A stretch of 49,044 nucleotides of DNA from an uncultured Bacilli bacterium (GCA_934153675.1 CAKPFG010000008.1:1-49044), one strand, 5' to 3'. Positions 25,659 to 34,510 are shown, numbered from the stretch's first letter. Made by a program: numbers and translations. The notes: generated from the sequence alone by a model not told the origin.

Positions 25659-28298
25659 ATGACGAAAAAGTATGTTTTTTCATTTGATGAAGGTAATCAA
25701 AATATGAAAGATATTTTAGGTGGCAAGGGGGCTAATTTGGCTGAAATGACTAATTTAGGACTACCAATTCCATCTGGTTTTACAATATCAACTGAAGCTT
25801 GTAAAGAATATTATCTTAATAATCAAACCATTAGTGATGAAATAAGAAAAGAAATATTTGAAAATTTATCTAAATTAGAGGAATTAACTGGTAAAAAATT
25901 TGGTGATATAAATAATCCATTATTAGTATCTATTAGAAGTGGTGCTCCTGTTTCAATGCCTGGTATGATGGATACTATACTTAATTTGGGATTAAATGAT
26001 GACACTTTAAAAGCTATAATTAATTTAACAAATAATCCTAGATTTGCCTATGATTCATATCGTCGATTTATTGCAATGTATTCTGATGTAGTAAAGGGAA
26101 TATCTCCTGATTATTTTGAAGCTATTATTGCAGAAGTTAAAAAAAATAAGAATATTAAGTATGATAATGAACTTACTGTAGATGATTTAAAAATAATTAC
26201 TAATGCTTTTAAAGAGATATATAAAATGAATATGAAACAAGAATTTCCAAATGATCCAAAAGTGCAATTAATAACAGCAATAGAGGCTGTATTTAAATCT
26301 TGGAATAATAAAAGGGCTATTGTATATAGAAGAATGAATAATATACCAAGTACAATTGGTACAGCTGTAAATATTCAGCAAATGGTTTTTGGCAATATGG
26401 GTGTTGATTGTGGTACAGGTGTTGCTTTTACAAGAAATCCATCAACTGGTGAAAAGGGCGTGTTTGGTGAGTATTTAATTAATGCTCAAGGTGAAGATGT
26501 AGTTGCTGGTATTCGTACACCTAGTGAAATTAATACATTGAAAGATATTATGCCAGAAATATATGATGAATTTACAACTCTAGCTTGTAAACTTGAAAAT
26601 CATTATCGTGATATGCAAGATATGGAATTTACAATAGAAAATAGAAAACTATATTTTTTACAAACTAGAAATGGTAAAAGAACAGCCCGTGCAGCTATAA
26701 AAATTTCTTGTGATATGGTAGATGAAAAATTAATAGATGAAAAAGAGGCACTAATGAGAATTGACGCAGATTCATTAGACCAACTTTTACATCCAACCTT
26801 CAATTTAGAAGAATTAAAATCTAAAAAAGCCATTGCAAAAGGATTACCTTCATCACCAGGTGCTGGGGCTGGAGAAATCGTTTTTAATGCACTTGATGCA
26901 AAAAAACTTGGCAAAGGTGGTTTAGGAAAACGAGTTATTTTAGTACGCTTGGAAACAACACCAGAAGATATAGAAGGAATGACTGCGGCAAGTGGAATTT
27001 TAACTGTTAGAGGTGGTATGACAAGTCATGCTGCCGTAGTTGCAAGAGGTATGGGAGTTTGTTGTATTTCTGGATGTGGAGATATTAATATTGATGTAGA
27101 TAAAAAGCAATTCATTGTTGGAAATCTTATTTTTAAAGAGGGAGATTTTATTTCTCTTGATGGAAATACGGGAAATGTATATAGTGGGGATATAAAATTA
27201 GAAGAAGCCTCAGTTACTGGAGATTTTAAAAGAATTATGGATTGGGCTTTACAATATAAAAAACTTAATGTTCGTGCAAATGCTGATAATCCACGTGATA
27301 CTAAAAAAGCTATAGAACTTGGTGCAGACGGAATAGGATTGTGTAGAACAGAGCATATGTTTTTTGATGAGGAAAGAATTGCAAGAATGAGAGAAATGAT
27401 TCTTGCAACTAATGAAGAAGAAAGAAAAATTGCTTTAGATAAATTAATCCCTTTTCAAAAACAAGATTTTAAAGATATGTATAAGCAATTAAAAGGACTT
27501 CCTATGACCGTTAGATATTTAGATCCTCCATTACATGAGTTTTTACCTAAAACAGATGATGAAATTAGAAATCTTGCAGAGATGATGAATGTTTCTTTTG
27601 AAAAATTAAAGAATAAATGTATAGAATTACATGAATTTAATCCAATGATGGGGCATCGTGGCTGTCGCCTTGATGTTACGTATCCTTCTATTGCAAAAAT
27701 GCAAACAAGAGCACTAATAGAAGCATTAATTGAGTCAAATGAAGAATTAAATGTAAATAATAAGGCAGAAATAATGATTCCACTTGTTGGTGATATAAAA
27801 GAATTAAAATTTGTTAAGGATATTGTAGAAGGTGAAATAAATAAAATCAAGAAAGAAACATCTAAAAATTTTCAATATCAAATTGGGACTATGATAGAAG
27901 TTCCCCGTGCGGCATTGCTTGCTGATGAAATAGCTAAGGAAGCAGAATTTTTCTCTTTTGGAACAAATGATTTAACACAATTAACATTCGGTTTTTCTAG
28001 GGATGATGCATCAAAATTCTTAGATTCTTATTATGAAAATCAAATATATGAAAGTGATCCTTTTAAAACTATTGATAAAAAAGGAGTTTTAGAATTGGTT
28101 AGAATTGGTGCTATTAGAGGAAGAAGTACTAATCCTAACTTAGAACTTGGTATATGCGGAGAACATGGTGGAGATAAAAAGAGTATTGAGTTATTTAATG
28201 AAGTTGGTTTAGATTATGTTTCTTGTAGTCCATATAGAGTGCCAATTTCAATATTAGCATCAGCTCAAGCCGCTATCAAGTCTGATGGGCAAAAGTAG
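25659..28298 (+). CDS. ppdK: Pyruvate, phosphate dikinase
   Basis: PPDK interconverts PEP, AMP and PPi with pyruvate, ATP and phosphate, working in PPi-linked glycolysis or gluconeogenesis. The 879-aa protein is full length. It has an ATP-grasp domain (GGKGANLAEMTNLGLPIPSGF, then TRNPSTGEKG and EFTIENRKLYFLQTRNGKR), the phospho-His domain GGMTSHAAVVARGMG, and a TIM-barrel PEP/pyruvate domain with GICGEHGGD near the C-terminus and DLTQLTFGFSRDD. It has its own promoter and a strong ribosome binding site (AGGAGG). A classical pyruvate kinase gene also lies in the window (41399-42841), so both routes between PEP and pyruvate are present. Confidence 0.96.
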   Translation: MTKKYVFSFDEGNQNMKDILGGKGANLAEMTNLGLPIPSGFTISTEACKEYYLNNQTISDEIRKEIFENLSKLEELTGKKFGDINNPLLVSIRSGAPVSMPGMMDTILNLGLNDDTLKAIINLTNNPRFAYDSYRRFIAMYSDVVKGISPDYFEAIIAEVKKNKNIKYDNELTVDDLKIITNAFKEIYKMNMKQEFPNDPKVQLITAIEAVFKSWNNKRAIVYRRMNNIPSTIGTAVNIQQMVFGNMGVDCGTGVAFTRNPSTGEKGVFGEYLINAQGEDVVAGIRTPSEINTLKDIMPEIYDEFTTLACKLENHYRDMQDMEFTIENRKLYFLQTRNGKRTARAAIKISCDMVDEKLIDEKEALMRIDADSLDQLLHPTFNLEELKSKKAIAKGLPSSPGAGAGEIVFNALDAKKLGKGGLGKRVILVRLETTPEDIEGMTAASGILTVRGGMTSHAAVVARGMGVCCISGCGDINIDVDKKQFIVGNLIFKEGDFISLDGNTGNVYSGDIKLEEASVTGDFKRIMDWALQYKKLNVRANADNPRDTKKAIELGADGIGLCRTEHMFFDEERIARMREMILATNEEERKIALDKLIPFQKQDFKDMYKQLKGLPMTVRYLDPPLHEFLPKTDDEIRNLAEMMNVSFEKLKNKCIELHEFNPMMGHRGCRLDVTYPSIAKMQTRALIEALIESNEELNVNNKAEIMIPLVGDIKELKFVKDIVEGEINKIKKETSKNFQYQIGTMIEVPRAALLADEIAKEAEFFSFGTNDLTQLTFGFSRDDASKFLDSYYENQIYESDPFKTIDKKGVLELVRIGAIRGRSTNPNLELGICGEHGGDKKSIELFNEVGLDYVSCSPYRVPISILASAQAAIKSDGQK

Positions 28299-28327
28299 AT
28301 AAAAGAACAAAAGTGTTTTTAAGCCGT

Positions 28328-28426
28328 ATGATTATTACGAATGACGATATTATAAAGTATAGAAATGATATACCTAAATGTAAAAATATAGTCATTAAAA
28401 ACCCGATTCTTGATTCTTATATATAA
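28328..28426 (+). CDS. Possible 32-aa ORF or gene remnant
   Basis: ATG opens a frame encoding MIITNDDIIKYRNDIPKCK and ending in NPILDSYI. It lacks a convincing ribosome binding site. It may be the tail of a lost gene; it lies just ahead of a strong terminator. Confidence 0.2.
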   Translation: MIITNDDIIKYRNDIPKCKNIVIKNPILDSYI

Positions 28427-28430
28427 TTTT

Positions 28431-28473
28431 AAGACTGAGATGACTTTTATGTCGCAAATCTCAGTCTTTTTGT
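28431..28473 (+). terminator. Strong terminator downstream of ppdK
   Basis: An 11-base stem AAGACTGAGAT/ATCTCAGTCTT with a mid-size loop that can itself pair (GAC/GTC), then TTTTTG. Confidence 0.8.
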
Positions 28474-28508
28474 GTAAAATAATATAATAAGTTATAAAAA
28501 TATTTTGT

Positions 28509-28537
28509 TTGCAAATAACTTTATTTTTTGTTATACT
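28509..28537 (+). promoter_or_regulatory. Promoter of galE
   Basis: TTGCAA (28509-28514), a 17-base spacer and TATACT (28532-28537). The ATG at 28553 follows after GGTGATAAA. Confidence 0.75.
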
Positions 28538-28552
28538 TAATGTGGTGATAAA

Positions 28553-29551
28553 ATGAAAATATTAGTAACAGGAGCAACAGGTTATATTGGTAGTCATACG
28601 TGCTGTGAACTATTAAATAATAATTATGAAGTAATAGGATTAGATAATTTTTCTAATAGTAAAAAAGAAGTCTTAGAAAAAATAAATAAAATAACAGGAA
28701 AAAAGATAAAATTTTATGAAGGAAATATGATAGATAGGAAAATTTTAGAAAAAATATTTACCGAAAATAAAATAGATGCTGTTATAGATTTTGCTGCATA
28801 TAAAGCAGTTGGAGAATCAGTAAAAAAACCAATTGAATATTATATAAATAATGTTTCAACTGTATTAGTACTTTTGGATGTAATGAAAAAATATGATTGT
28901 AAAAAATTAGTATTCTCTAGTAGTGCTACTGTATATGGAAATCCAGAAATAATACCAATTACTGAAGAATGTAAAACAGGTGGTACAACAAACCCATATG
29001 GAACAAGTAAATTTTTTGTTGAACAAATATTATCTGATTTATATAAATCAGATAATGAATGGGATATATGTATATTAAGATATTTTAACCCAATAGGGGC
29101 ACATGAATCTGGTTTAATAGGAGAAGAACCAAATGGAATACCGGCAAATTTAATGCCATATATATCTAAAGTAGCAAGTCAAAAACTAGAATATTTATCG
29201 GTATTTGGAAATGATTATAATACAAAAGATGGCACAGGGGTAAGGGATTATATCCATGTGGTAGATTTAGCAATAGGACATATTAAAGCAATAGAAAAAA
29301 TAAGTAAAGAAAAGGGATTATTTATATATAATTTAGGTACAGGCATAGGGTATAGTGTACTTGATATAATAGATGCATTTGAAAAAGCTAATGGAATAAA
29401 AATAAATTATAAAATTGCACCTAGAAGAGAAGGGGATATAGCAGTATGTTATTCAGATCCAACTAAGGCTTTAAACGAACTTGGATTTAAAACAACAAAA
29501 ACAATAGAAGACATGTGTAAAGATGCCTGGAATTATGAGAAAAATAATTAA
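28553..29551 (+). CDS. galE: UDP-glucose 4-epimerase
   Basis: This NAD-dependent extended short-chain dehydrogenase interconverts UDP-glucose and UDP-galactose. The 332-aa protein has the Rossmann motif VTGATGYIGSHT, FAAYKAVGESV, the catalytic Ser/Tyr/Lys set in FSSSATVYGNPE and NPYGTSKFFVEQI, RYFNPIGAHESG, and GTGVRDYIHVVDLAIGH, all diagnostic of GalE. It is monocistronic with its own promoter. The codon choice leans to ATA and GGA more than in the neighbouring housekeeping genes, which might reflect transfer but is only an impression. Confidence 0.94.
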   Translation: MKILVTGATGYIGSHTCCELLNNNYEVIGLDNFSNSKKEVLEKINKITGKKIKFYEGNMIDRKILEKIFTENKIDAVIDFAAYKAVGESVKKPIEYYINNVSTVLVLLDVMKKYDCKKLVFSSSATVYGNPEIIPITEECKTGGTTNPYGTSKFFVEQILSDLYKSDNEWDICILRYFNPIGAHESGLIGEEPNGIPANLMPYISKVASQKLEYLSVFGNDYNTKDGTGVRDYIHVVDLAIGHIKAIEKISKEKGLFIYNLGTGIGYSVLDIIDAFEKANGIKINYKIAPRREGDIAVCYSDPTKALNELGFKTTKTIEDMCKDAWNYEKNN

Positions 29552-29579
29552 AATTTAAAAGAATAATAAAGATTGTACT

Positions 29580-29627
29580 TTCATAATGGTAATAAATAGT
29601 AAAATAATTATTTATTACCATTATGAA
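29580..29627. repeat. Perfect 19-bp inverted repeat (hairpin) after galE
   Basis: The arms 29580-29598 (starting TTCATAATGG) and 29609-29627 (ending CCATTATGAA) are exact reverse complements around a 10-base loop. No T run directly follows, though one occurs ten bases later. It is a terminator of galE or a remnant of a small mobile repeat. Confidence 0.7.
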
Positions 29628-30590
29628 TAGTTAACAATTTTTTTGTGGAAAAATATGAGAAATGAGATTAAATGATGTAACATATGATATAACTATTTTG
29701 AATAAAAAATTCATTTCAAATTTTAATATTATGTCTATATTATTTATTAAGTTAATTAAGAATATAATTGCTTATATATATTTTATAAGGTGGTACTATG
29801 AGAGATTTTTCTGATGCAATTAAATATTTTGTTGTAAGAGATAACCTAGAAAAAATTAATGATAGAATTTACTGCTTGATATGTGAAAAAGAACTTAAAT
29901 CAATAAAATAAGACCGTTTTGATTACGTTGAGTTGTTTGTTAGAGGTGTTTTTAATTTCTCAAAGTGTGATTTATCGTGATTTTTTGAGCGTTGAATCTT
30001 TTTGCCCCAAATATAATATTAATAAAGAAGAAAAGAGTATTCCAACAACAGCTAAAAAATTAGTATCTTTAGGTTTACCATCTAAAGATGCAACGGAAGA
30101 AATATTATCGTAATTGGCCTGAACCGTTTATTTTATATTCAAAACTTTATGAAAAAATGAGTTAATTAATTTTAATATTTATTTAATGAAGTAGGAATAC
30201 TTCTTTTTCTTATTTATGTAAAATATTTCTTGTTAATACTTGTATTAAAAGTGCAAGAAAAGGTAATGATTATATACTACATTTTTAATTGAATATGGTT
30301 TATCATCTTCTTTAGATAAAAAATGATATTATGATGAAATTTTAAATCTAAATCTTAATTATATTTTATATGATAGATATATTGATAAGAAATATATGAA
30401 TTTTTATAAAAAATTGGGAATAAAATTTATCAATAATAACAAAAATATTTCTAATTTAAATTATTTTATTTATTAATTAGTATCAAATTATTTTTTTTTG
30501 TTATAAATATTAATTTTAATATCTGAATAATTTAAAAATAGTTGTTGTATAAAATTTTATAATTTGCTATAATTAATAATAGAAAGATGG
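29628..30590 (+). other. Long gene-poor region with decayed coding traces
   Basis: Apart from the remnants at 29798-30165, a second trace is visible at about 30240-30475: one frame reads YYDEILNLNLNYILYDRYIDK and later FYKKLGIKFI before a stop, with no start or ribosome binding site. The remainder is AT-rich and shows no tRNA, hairpin array or repeat that I can recognise. Confidence 0.45.
29798..30165 (+). pseudogene. Broken gene, family unknown
   Basis: ATG at 29798 behind AAGGTGG starts a 37-codon frame (MRDFSDAIKYFVVRDN, then CLICEKELKSIK). After a TAA at 29909-29911 the same frame continues (DRFDYVELFVRGVFNF), then other frames carry IPTTAKKLVSLGLPSKDA and finally YYRNWPEPFILYSKLYEKM up to 30165. 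The good ribosome binding site and the sentence-like pieces suggest one former gene with a nonsense codon and at least two frameshifts. I recognise no family. The CxxC pair near residues 26-29 could have been a metal site. Confidence 0.4.
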
Positions 30591-30595
30591 TGTTT

Positions 30596-31486
30596 ATGAA
30601 AGTACTTTGTATAGGTCATGCAACATATGATATAGTTATTCCTACACAGGAATATCCAAAGGAAAATAGTAAAAATAGAGTTTCAGAAAGTCTTTACTGC
30701 GGAGGGGGACCAGCTAGTAATGCAGCCTATTTATTGGGAAAATGGGGAGTAGAAACCTATTTTGCTGGTATAGTAGGAAATGATTATGCTGCACACGTTA
30801 TTGAAAAGGAATTTGAAAAGGTAAATGTTCATTTAGATTATTTTATTAAAGATAATAATTATAAAACAACTAAATCATACGTTATTGTTAATAAAAAAAA
30901 TGCATCAAGAACATCGTTAGCATGTCAAACTAATCCTAGATACATAAGCAATATAGATATTAAAATTAAGCCTGACTTTATTTTAATAGATGGACAAGAA
31001 GTAGAATTATCTAAAAAAGTAATGGATTGTAATCGAGATGCTATTAAAATTATTGATGCAGGGCGTTTTAATTCAGATGTTGTTTCGTTATGTCATTATT
31101 GTGATTATATAGTTTGTTCTAAAGATTTTGCAATTAAATATTGTAATACAACATCATTAGAAGATATCTTTAAAAAAATGATGAATGATTTTAAAGGGAA
31201 AATAATTGTTACTTTAGAAAGTGATGGTTGTTGTTATTATGATGATGGTGTTAAAATAATTCCTGCTGTTCCTTTAAAGGCAGTAGATACAACAGCTGCA
31301 GGAGATATTTTTCATGGGGCTTTTGTTTATGGACTTATGCAAAACTGGGATATTTATAAAATATTATCATTTTCCAATACAACATCAAGTTTATCTGTTA
31401 CAAGATTGACAGGAAGAAAGTCTATATTTCCATTAGATTTAGTTGAGGCATTTTATAGTGAACTTAGAGAACATAATATTTACTGA
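30596..31486 (+). CDS. PfkB/ribokinase-family sugar kinase
   Basis: The 296-aa protein follows the ribokinase fold: GHATYDIVIP at the N-terminus, CGGGPASNAAYLLGKWG (PfkB signature 1), FAGIVGNDY, and VDTTAAGDIFHGAFVYGL (signature 2). The signature usually reads DTTGAGD; here the Gly before AGD is Ala, although the catalytic Asp is kept. Substrate unknown. I chose the ATG at 30596, since the sequence GATGGTGTTT in front is the style of ribosome binding site used throughout this window. It overlaps the downstream Smr gene. Confidence 0.85.
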   Translation: MKVLCIGHATYDIVIPTQEYPKENSKNRVSESLYCGGGPASNAAYLLGKWGVETYFAGIVGNDYAAHVIEKEFEKVNVHLDYFIKDNNYKTTKSYVIVNKKNASRTSLACQTNPRYISNIDIKIKPDFILIDGQEVELSKKVMDCNRDAIKIIDAGRFNSDVVSLCHYCDYIVCSKDFAIKYCNTTSLEDIFKKMMNDFKGKIIVTLESDGCCYYDDGVKIIPAVPLKAVDTTAAGDIFHGAFVYGLMQNWDIYKILSFSNTTSSLSVTRLTGRKSIFPLDLVEAFYSELREHNIY

Positions 31487-31724
31487 TAATTTACCTAAAA
31501 TTGATTTACATGGATTTGATCGAAAGTATGCTAATTTAAAAATTAATGAATTTATTCATGATAACAAAAAGATGGGAAATAGTATTGTTGTAATAATTCA
31601 TGGTATTGGCAGTGGGGTTTTAAAAGATGAAACTATAAGAGTACTAAAAAATAATAAAGACGTAATAGATTTTAGATTATTCTATAGAAATATAGGTATG
31701 ACTTTAGTTAAGATAAATATTTGA
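31458..31724 (+). CDS. Stand-alone Smr domain protein
   Basis: The Smr domain is visible as KIDLHGFDRKYANLKINEFI (LDLHG motif) and VVIIHGIGSGVLKDE (HGxGxG motif), as in the C-terminal nuclease domain of MutS2 and in small free Smr proteins that cut or bind nucleic acid. No MutS2 ATPase part is attached. I favour a GTG start at 31458, with GAGG nine bases upstream, giving 88 aa; a TTG at 31443 is also in frame. It overlaps the kinase by 29 bases and is translated with it. The stop codon lies in the next gene's -35 box. Confidence 0.75.
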   Translation: MNLENIIFTDNLPKIDLHGFDRKYANLKINEFIHDNKKMGNSIVVIIHGIGSGVLKDETIRVLKNNKDVIDFRLFYRNIGMTLVKINI

Positions 31725-31750
31725 CAAATGCTAGATATTTATGTTAACAT
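31721..31750 (+). promoter_or_regulatory. Promoter of the membrane-anchored repeat protein gene
   Basis: TTGACA (31721-31726), an 18-base spacer and TAACAT (31745-31750). Confidence 0.55.
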
Positions 31751-31777
31751 ATTTCGGTACTAAAAGAGGGTGTTACA

Positions 31778-32917
31778 ATGTATAATGAGCGAAAAGATAA
31801 AATGGGTATAGCTAATTATATGGTATATATTTTTCTTTTTCTTTTGATAATTACTATAATAATTATAATTGTAGTTAAAAGTGGTAGTAAAAAGAAAAAA
31901 GAAAAACCAAAAGAAATGGTTTTGTATAGTGAAGAACAACTTGAAGATATAGAGAATACTTATAGTGAGTCTTTTGCATCTAATATGGCAAGTTTTAAAT
32001 ATAATATAATTGATTACTATAAAGATAAACTAGGCAATGAAAAAGTTGATATGATATTAAGTTTACAAGATTTATATGATAAACATTTTATAGAAGAATT
32101 ATCTTTAGATGGTGAAAAGTGTAGTAGTGAAGAAAGTAAAGTTGAGGTAACTAAAAAAAATGCCGAATATCGACTTGATTTTACTTTAGTATGTAAGGAT
32201 AAAGTTACTTTAAATACGTATTTAGGCAAATATAACTATTGTAAAGATACTTTATGTGAAAAGAAAATAGAGAAAAAGGCTAAAGTTGAAAAAATTAATG
32301 ATTCTAAAAAAGATGACCAAGATTCTAAGCAAAATAATGTTGATAAAAGTGATAGTAATATTTCTAAAAACAAAACCTATACATTTTATGAATATACACT
32401 AACACCTAGTGAAAATGTAGGCGAGTATAGTGATTGGTCTAATTGGGATACTGCTGTGATTACTAAAAGTTTAATGCTTGATGTTGAAGAAAAGAATGAA
32501 GTTAAAACGAAGACTGAAGGTTGTACTGAAACGAAAGAGGAAACATATATTTCTGGATATAATAAAGTTTCATATATATCGGGTTATACCAAGAAAGTTT
32601 ATAAAGTTGGAATTAAAAAAATTCAAACTGGGACAAAGCAGATTGTAAAAAAAGGAAAAGTTATAAGTATACCAATTTATAAAGAAGAACCAATCTATCA
32701 AACTAAAGAGGAGCCTGTTTATGCTACTAAAAAAATTCCTGTTTATTCTAAAAGAACAGTAAAAGTTGATAATTGTACTGAAAATGTTAAGTATTATAGA
32801 TCACGAAAATTTAGCTATAAAAAAGGAATTAATTACATAAAGTATAGTATGAGTGATAATGATCAATATTTGTTAAATAATGGATATGTAAAAACAGGAA
32901 ATGTAAAAGAATTTTAA
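31778..32917 (+). CDS. Membrane-anchored protein with extracellular repeats, function unknown
   Basis: The 379-aa protein starts with a short basic stretch and one hydrophobic helix (about residues 13-34), so the rest probably faces outward. Residues 50-155 form a small folded domain with two Cys pairs (EKCSSE, LVCKD, NYCKDTLCEK). A Lys/Asp-rich linker follows, then a beta-rich C-terminal part with YSDWSNWDT, a GYNKVSYISGYTKKVYKVG duplication and four tandem copies of P-x-Y every 8-10 residues (PIYKEE, PIYQTKEE, PVYATKKI, PVYSKR). No known family is recognised. The initiation region is identical over 17 bases to that of infB. Confidence 0.65.
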   Translation: MYNERKDKMGIANYMVYIFLFLLIITIIIIIVVKSGSKKKKEKPKEMVLYSEEQLEDIENTYSESFASNMASFKYNIIDYYKDKLGNEKVDMILSLQDLYDKHFIEELSLDGEKCSSEESKVEVTKKNAEYRLDFTLVCKDKVTLNTYLGKYNYCKDTLCEKKIEKKAKVEKINDSKKDDQDSKQNNVDKSDSNISKNKTYTFYEYTLTPSENVGEYSDWSNWDTAVITKSLMLDVEEKNEVKTKTEGCTETKEETYISGYNKVSYISGYTKKVYKVGIKKIQTGTKQIVKKGKVISIPIYKEEPIYQTKEEPVYATKKIPVYSKRTVKVDNCTENVKYYRSRKFSYKKGINYIKYSMSDNDQYLLNNGYVKTGNVKEF

Positions 32918-32938
32918 AAAGTGTTTGACACTTTTTTT
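32916..32938 (+). terminator. Terminator after the repeat protein gene
   Basis: AAAAAGTGT, loop TTG, ACACTTTTT plus T residues; it overlaps the stop codon. Confidence 0.8.
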
Positions 32939-32961
32939 GTGACTAATTTTTAAATATTTGT

Positions 32962-32990
32962 TTGACAATGCAAGTATATTGTGTTATTAT
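32962..32990 (+). promoter_or_regulatory. Promoter of the 139-aa protein gene
   Basis: TTGACA (32962-32967), a 17-base spacer and TATTAT (32985-32990). Confidence 0.7.
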
Positions 32991-33021
32991 ATATATAATA
33001 AGGGACATTAGGAGGTGAACG

Positions 33022-33441
33022 ATGAAGGACACGTATTTATTTGATTATATTAATGAAAATGAATTTAAAAAACTTGAAAGAGCTATAAAAAAATATAATA
33101 TGTTAGCTTACAAACAATTATATTTTCAATATTATCCAGCTTTAAAATCAGGTAATTTTTTAGGTAAAATAATTGAATCAAATAAAGAAAATAATACAAC
33201 AACATATGAATTAAAATTAACAACTGATGCGATGTTTTCAAAAGTTCACGGTGATATTAAATTATATTATCTAGTATATCATAATGAAAAAATAGTAATG
33301 CTTGATAAATTTGAACCATATGAAATACTTAGCGAAGGTCATGCTTCGGAGCTTGTAACCTATAAAGGTGTTATGGTATCAAAGCAGCATGCCGATAAGG
33401 ATATGTTTAAAATTAATTTATTAAAAATGATTCAAAAGTAA
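33022..33441 (+). CDS. Hypothetical 139-aa protein
   Basis: No family is recognised. Residues 1-40 are helical and charged (YINENEFKKLERAIKKYN). From 40 to 139 the alternation of hydrophobic and polar residues suggests a beta-rich domain (TTYELKLTTDAMF, then GDIKLYYLVYHNEKIVMLDKFEPYEIL). It lacks a signal peptide and membrane segments, so it should be cytoplasmic. The strong promoter and the AGGAGGTG ribosome binding site suggest good expression. It is followed, about 40 bases on, by the HExxH protein gene. Confidence 0.65.
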   Translation: MKDTYLFDYINENEFKKLERAIKKYNMLAYKQLYFQYYPALKSGNFLGKIIESNKENNTTTYELKLTTDAMFSKVHGDIKLYYLVYHNEKIVMLDKFEPYEILSEGHASELVTYKGVMVSKQHADKDMFKINLLKMIQK

Positions 33442-33483
33442 TATTAATTACTTTTTTTGTGTTATAATTTAGTAGGTGATTAT

Positions 33484-34392
33484 ATGCTTATCTTAACACA
33501 AAGTAAGTTAAAAAAAATAGTTTACGATATAGTTTACAAGGAAAATAAAAAATATTTAATAAATATTAATTCTTATCCTTTAACAAAAAAGGAATTAATG
33601 GAAAAAAATAAATCTGATTTGATTATTAATCCAGATAAATTTCCTATTTTAAAACCACTTGAAATATTATATTCAAAATATTCAGCAGTAAATATAGGCA
33701 ATCGTGATGCTAATAATCAAAATATTTTTATTGCTATTGAAAATTATGATAATTTTTTAAAAATTCACAGTAATAAATTTTTAATAGATTATTATACTTC
33801 TATTTACCATGAAGTAAGACATTCACTTCAAAATTTGAATATAGGTGTATGTTCTTATTTAGAAAGCATTATGAATTTAGAAAATATTTTAATTTTTTTT
33901 GATTACTTATATTACGTTGAAAATAAACAAAATTTTTTATTAGAATTAGATGCAGATGATTATGCATATCTCAATATTTTAGAAATTTTTGGTGAAAATA
34001 AGTATATATTAAATAAAATTAATAATCTTAAATATAAATTGAAACAGTATGATTTTGATAAAAATTTTGATAGATTAAAAATTTTAATATTAAAATATCC
34101 ACAGTTATCCAAAGATAATTTAGTTAAAATATTTTATGTTGAAAAAGAATTTATATCATTGGATGAACTTGTAAGGAAAAGGGAATTTATTTCTTTAAAT
34201 AAGTTATTTCAAATAGATATTATAAATTATTATATTAATGATTATTTAGATGATTATACTAAATTTTATATTGTTGATTTGATAAATAATATAGACTATA
34301 ATCAAATGAAAAAGAATCGCTTTGGTCATTTGGCTAAAATAAAAAAAATTTTAAATGTTGTAAATAAAAAAAATTATCAAAAATATAAATAA
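33484..34392 (+). CDS. Putative zinc metalloprotease-like protein (HExxH)
   Basis: No established family is recognised, but the 302-aa protein has a zincin signature, SIYHEVRHSLQ (His109, Glu110, His113). It is followed 41 residues after the second His by LLELDADDYA, where Glu154 or Asp156 could be the third metal ligand. The N-terminal 50 residues look like a small separate domain. The C-terminal 100 residues are helical, with an internal echo (EFISLDELVRKR, EFISLNKLFQ). There is no signal peptide. The start is the ATG at 33484 behind TAGGTGATTAT; the upstream in-frame codon at 33457 lies before that site. Confidence 0.6.
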   Translation: MLILTQSKLKKIVYDIVYKENKKYLININSYPLTKKELMEKNKSDLIINPDKFPILKPLEILYSKYSAVNIGNRDANNQNIFIAIENYDNFLKIHSNKFLIDYYTSIYHEVRHSLQNLNIGVCSYLESIMNLENILIFFDYLYYVENKQNFLLELDADDYAYLNILEIFGENKYILNKINNLKYKLKQYDFDKNFDRLKILILKYPQLSKDNLVKIFYVEKEFISLDELVRKREFISLNKLFQIDIINYYINDYLDDYTKFYIVDLINNIDYNQMKKNRFGHLAKIKKILNVVNKKNYQKYK

Positions 34393-34423
34393 AAAAAGTC
34401 TTAGCTATGTGTTAAGACTTTTT
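34393..34423. terminator. Shared terminator of the HExxH gene and tRNA-Lys
   Basis: AAAAAGTCTTA/TAAGACTTTTT with a 9-base loop, flanked by A and T runs; usable from both strands. Confidence 0.8.
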
Positions 34424-34434
34424 AATTGCATATA

Positions 34435-34510
34435 TGGTGTCCTCTTAGGGATTCGAACCCTAGACCCACTGATTAAGAGTCAGTTGCTCTACCAACTGAG
34501 CTAAGAAGAC
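34435..34510 (-). tRNA. tRNA-Lys (anticodon CTT)
   Basis: Complete cloverleaf: acceptor GTCTTCT/AGAGGAC, D arm AGCTCAGTTGGTAGAGC, anticodon stem ACTGA/TCAGT around CTCTTAA, T arm AGGGTTCGAATCCCT, CCA encoded. The anticodon is at 34475-34477. Confidence 0.93.
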
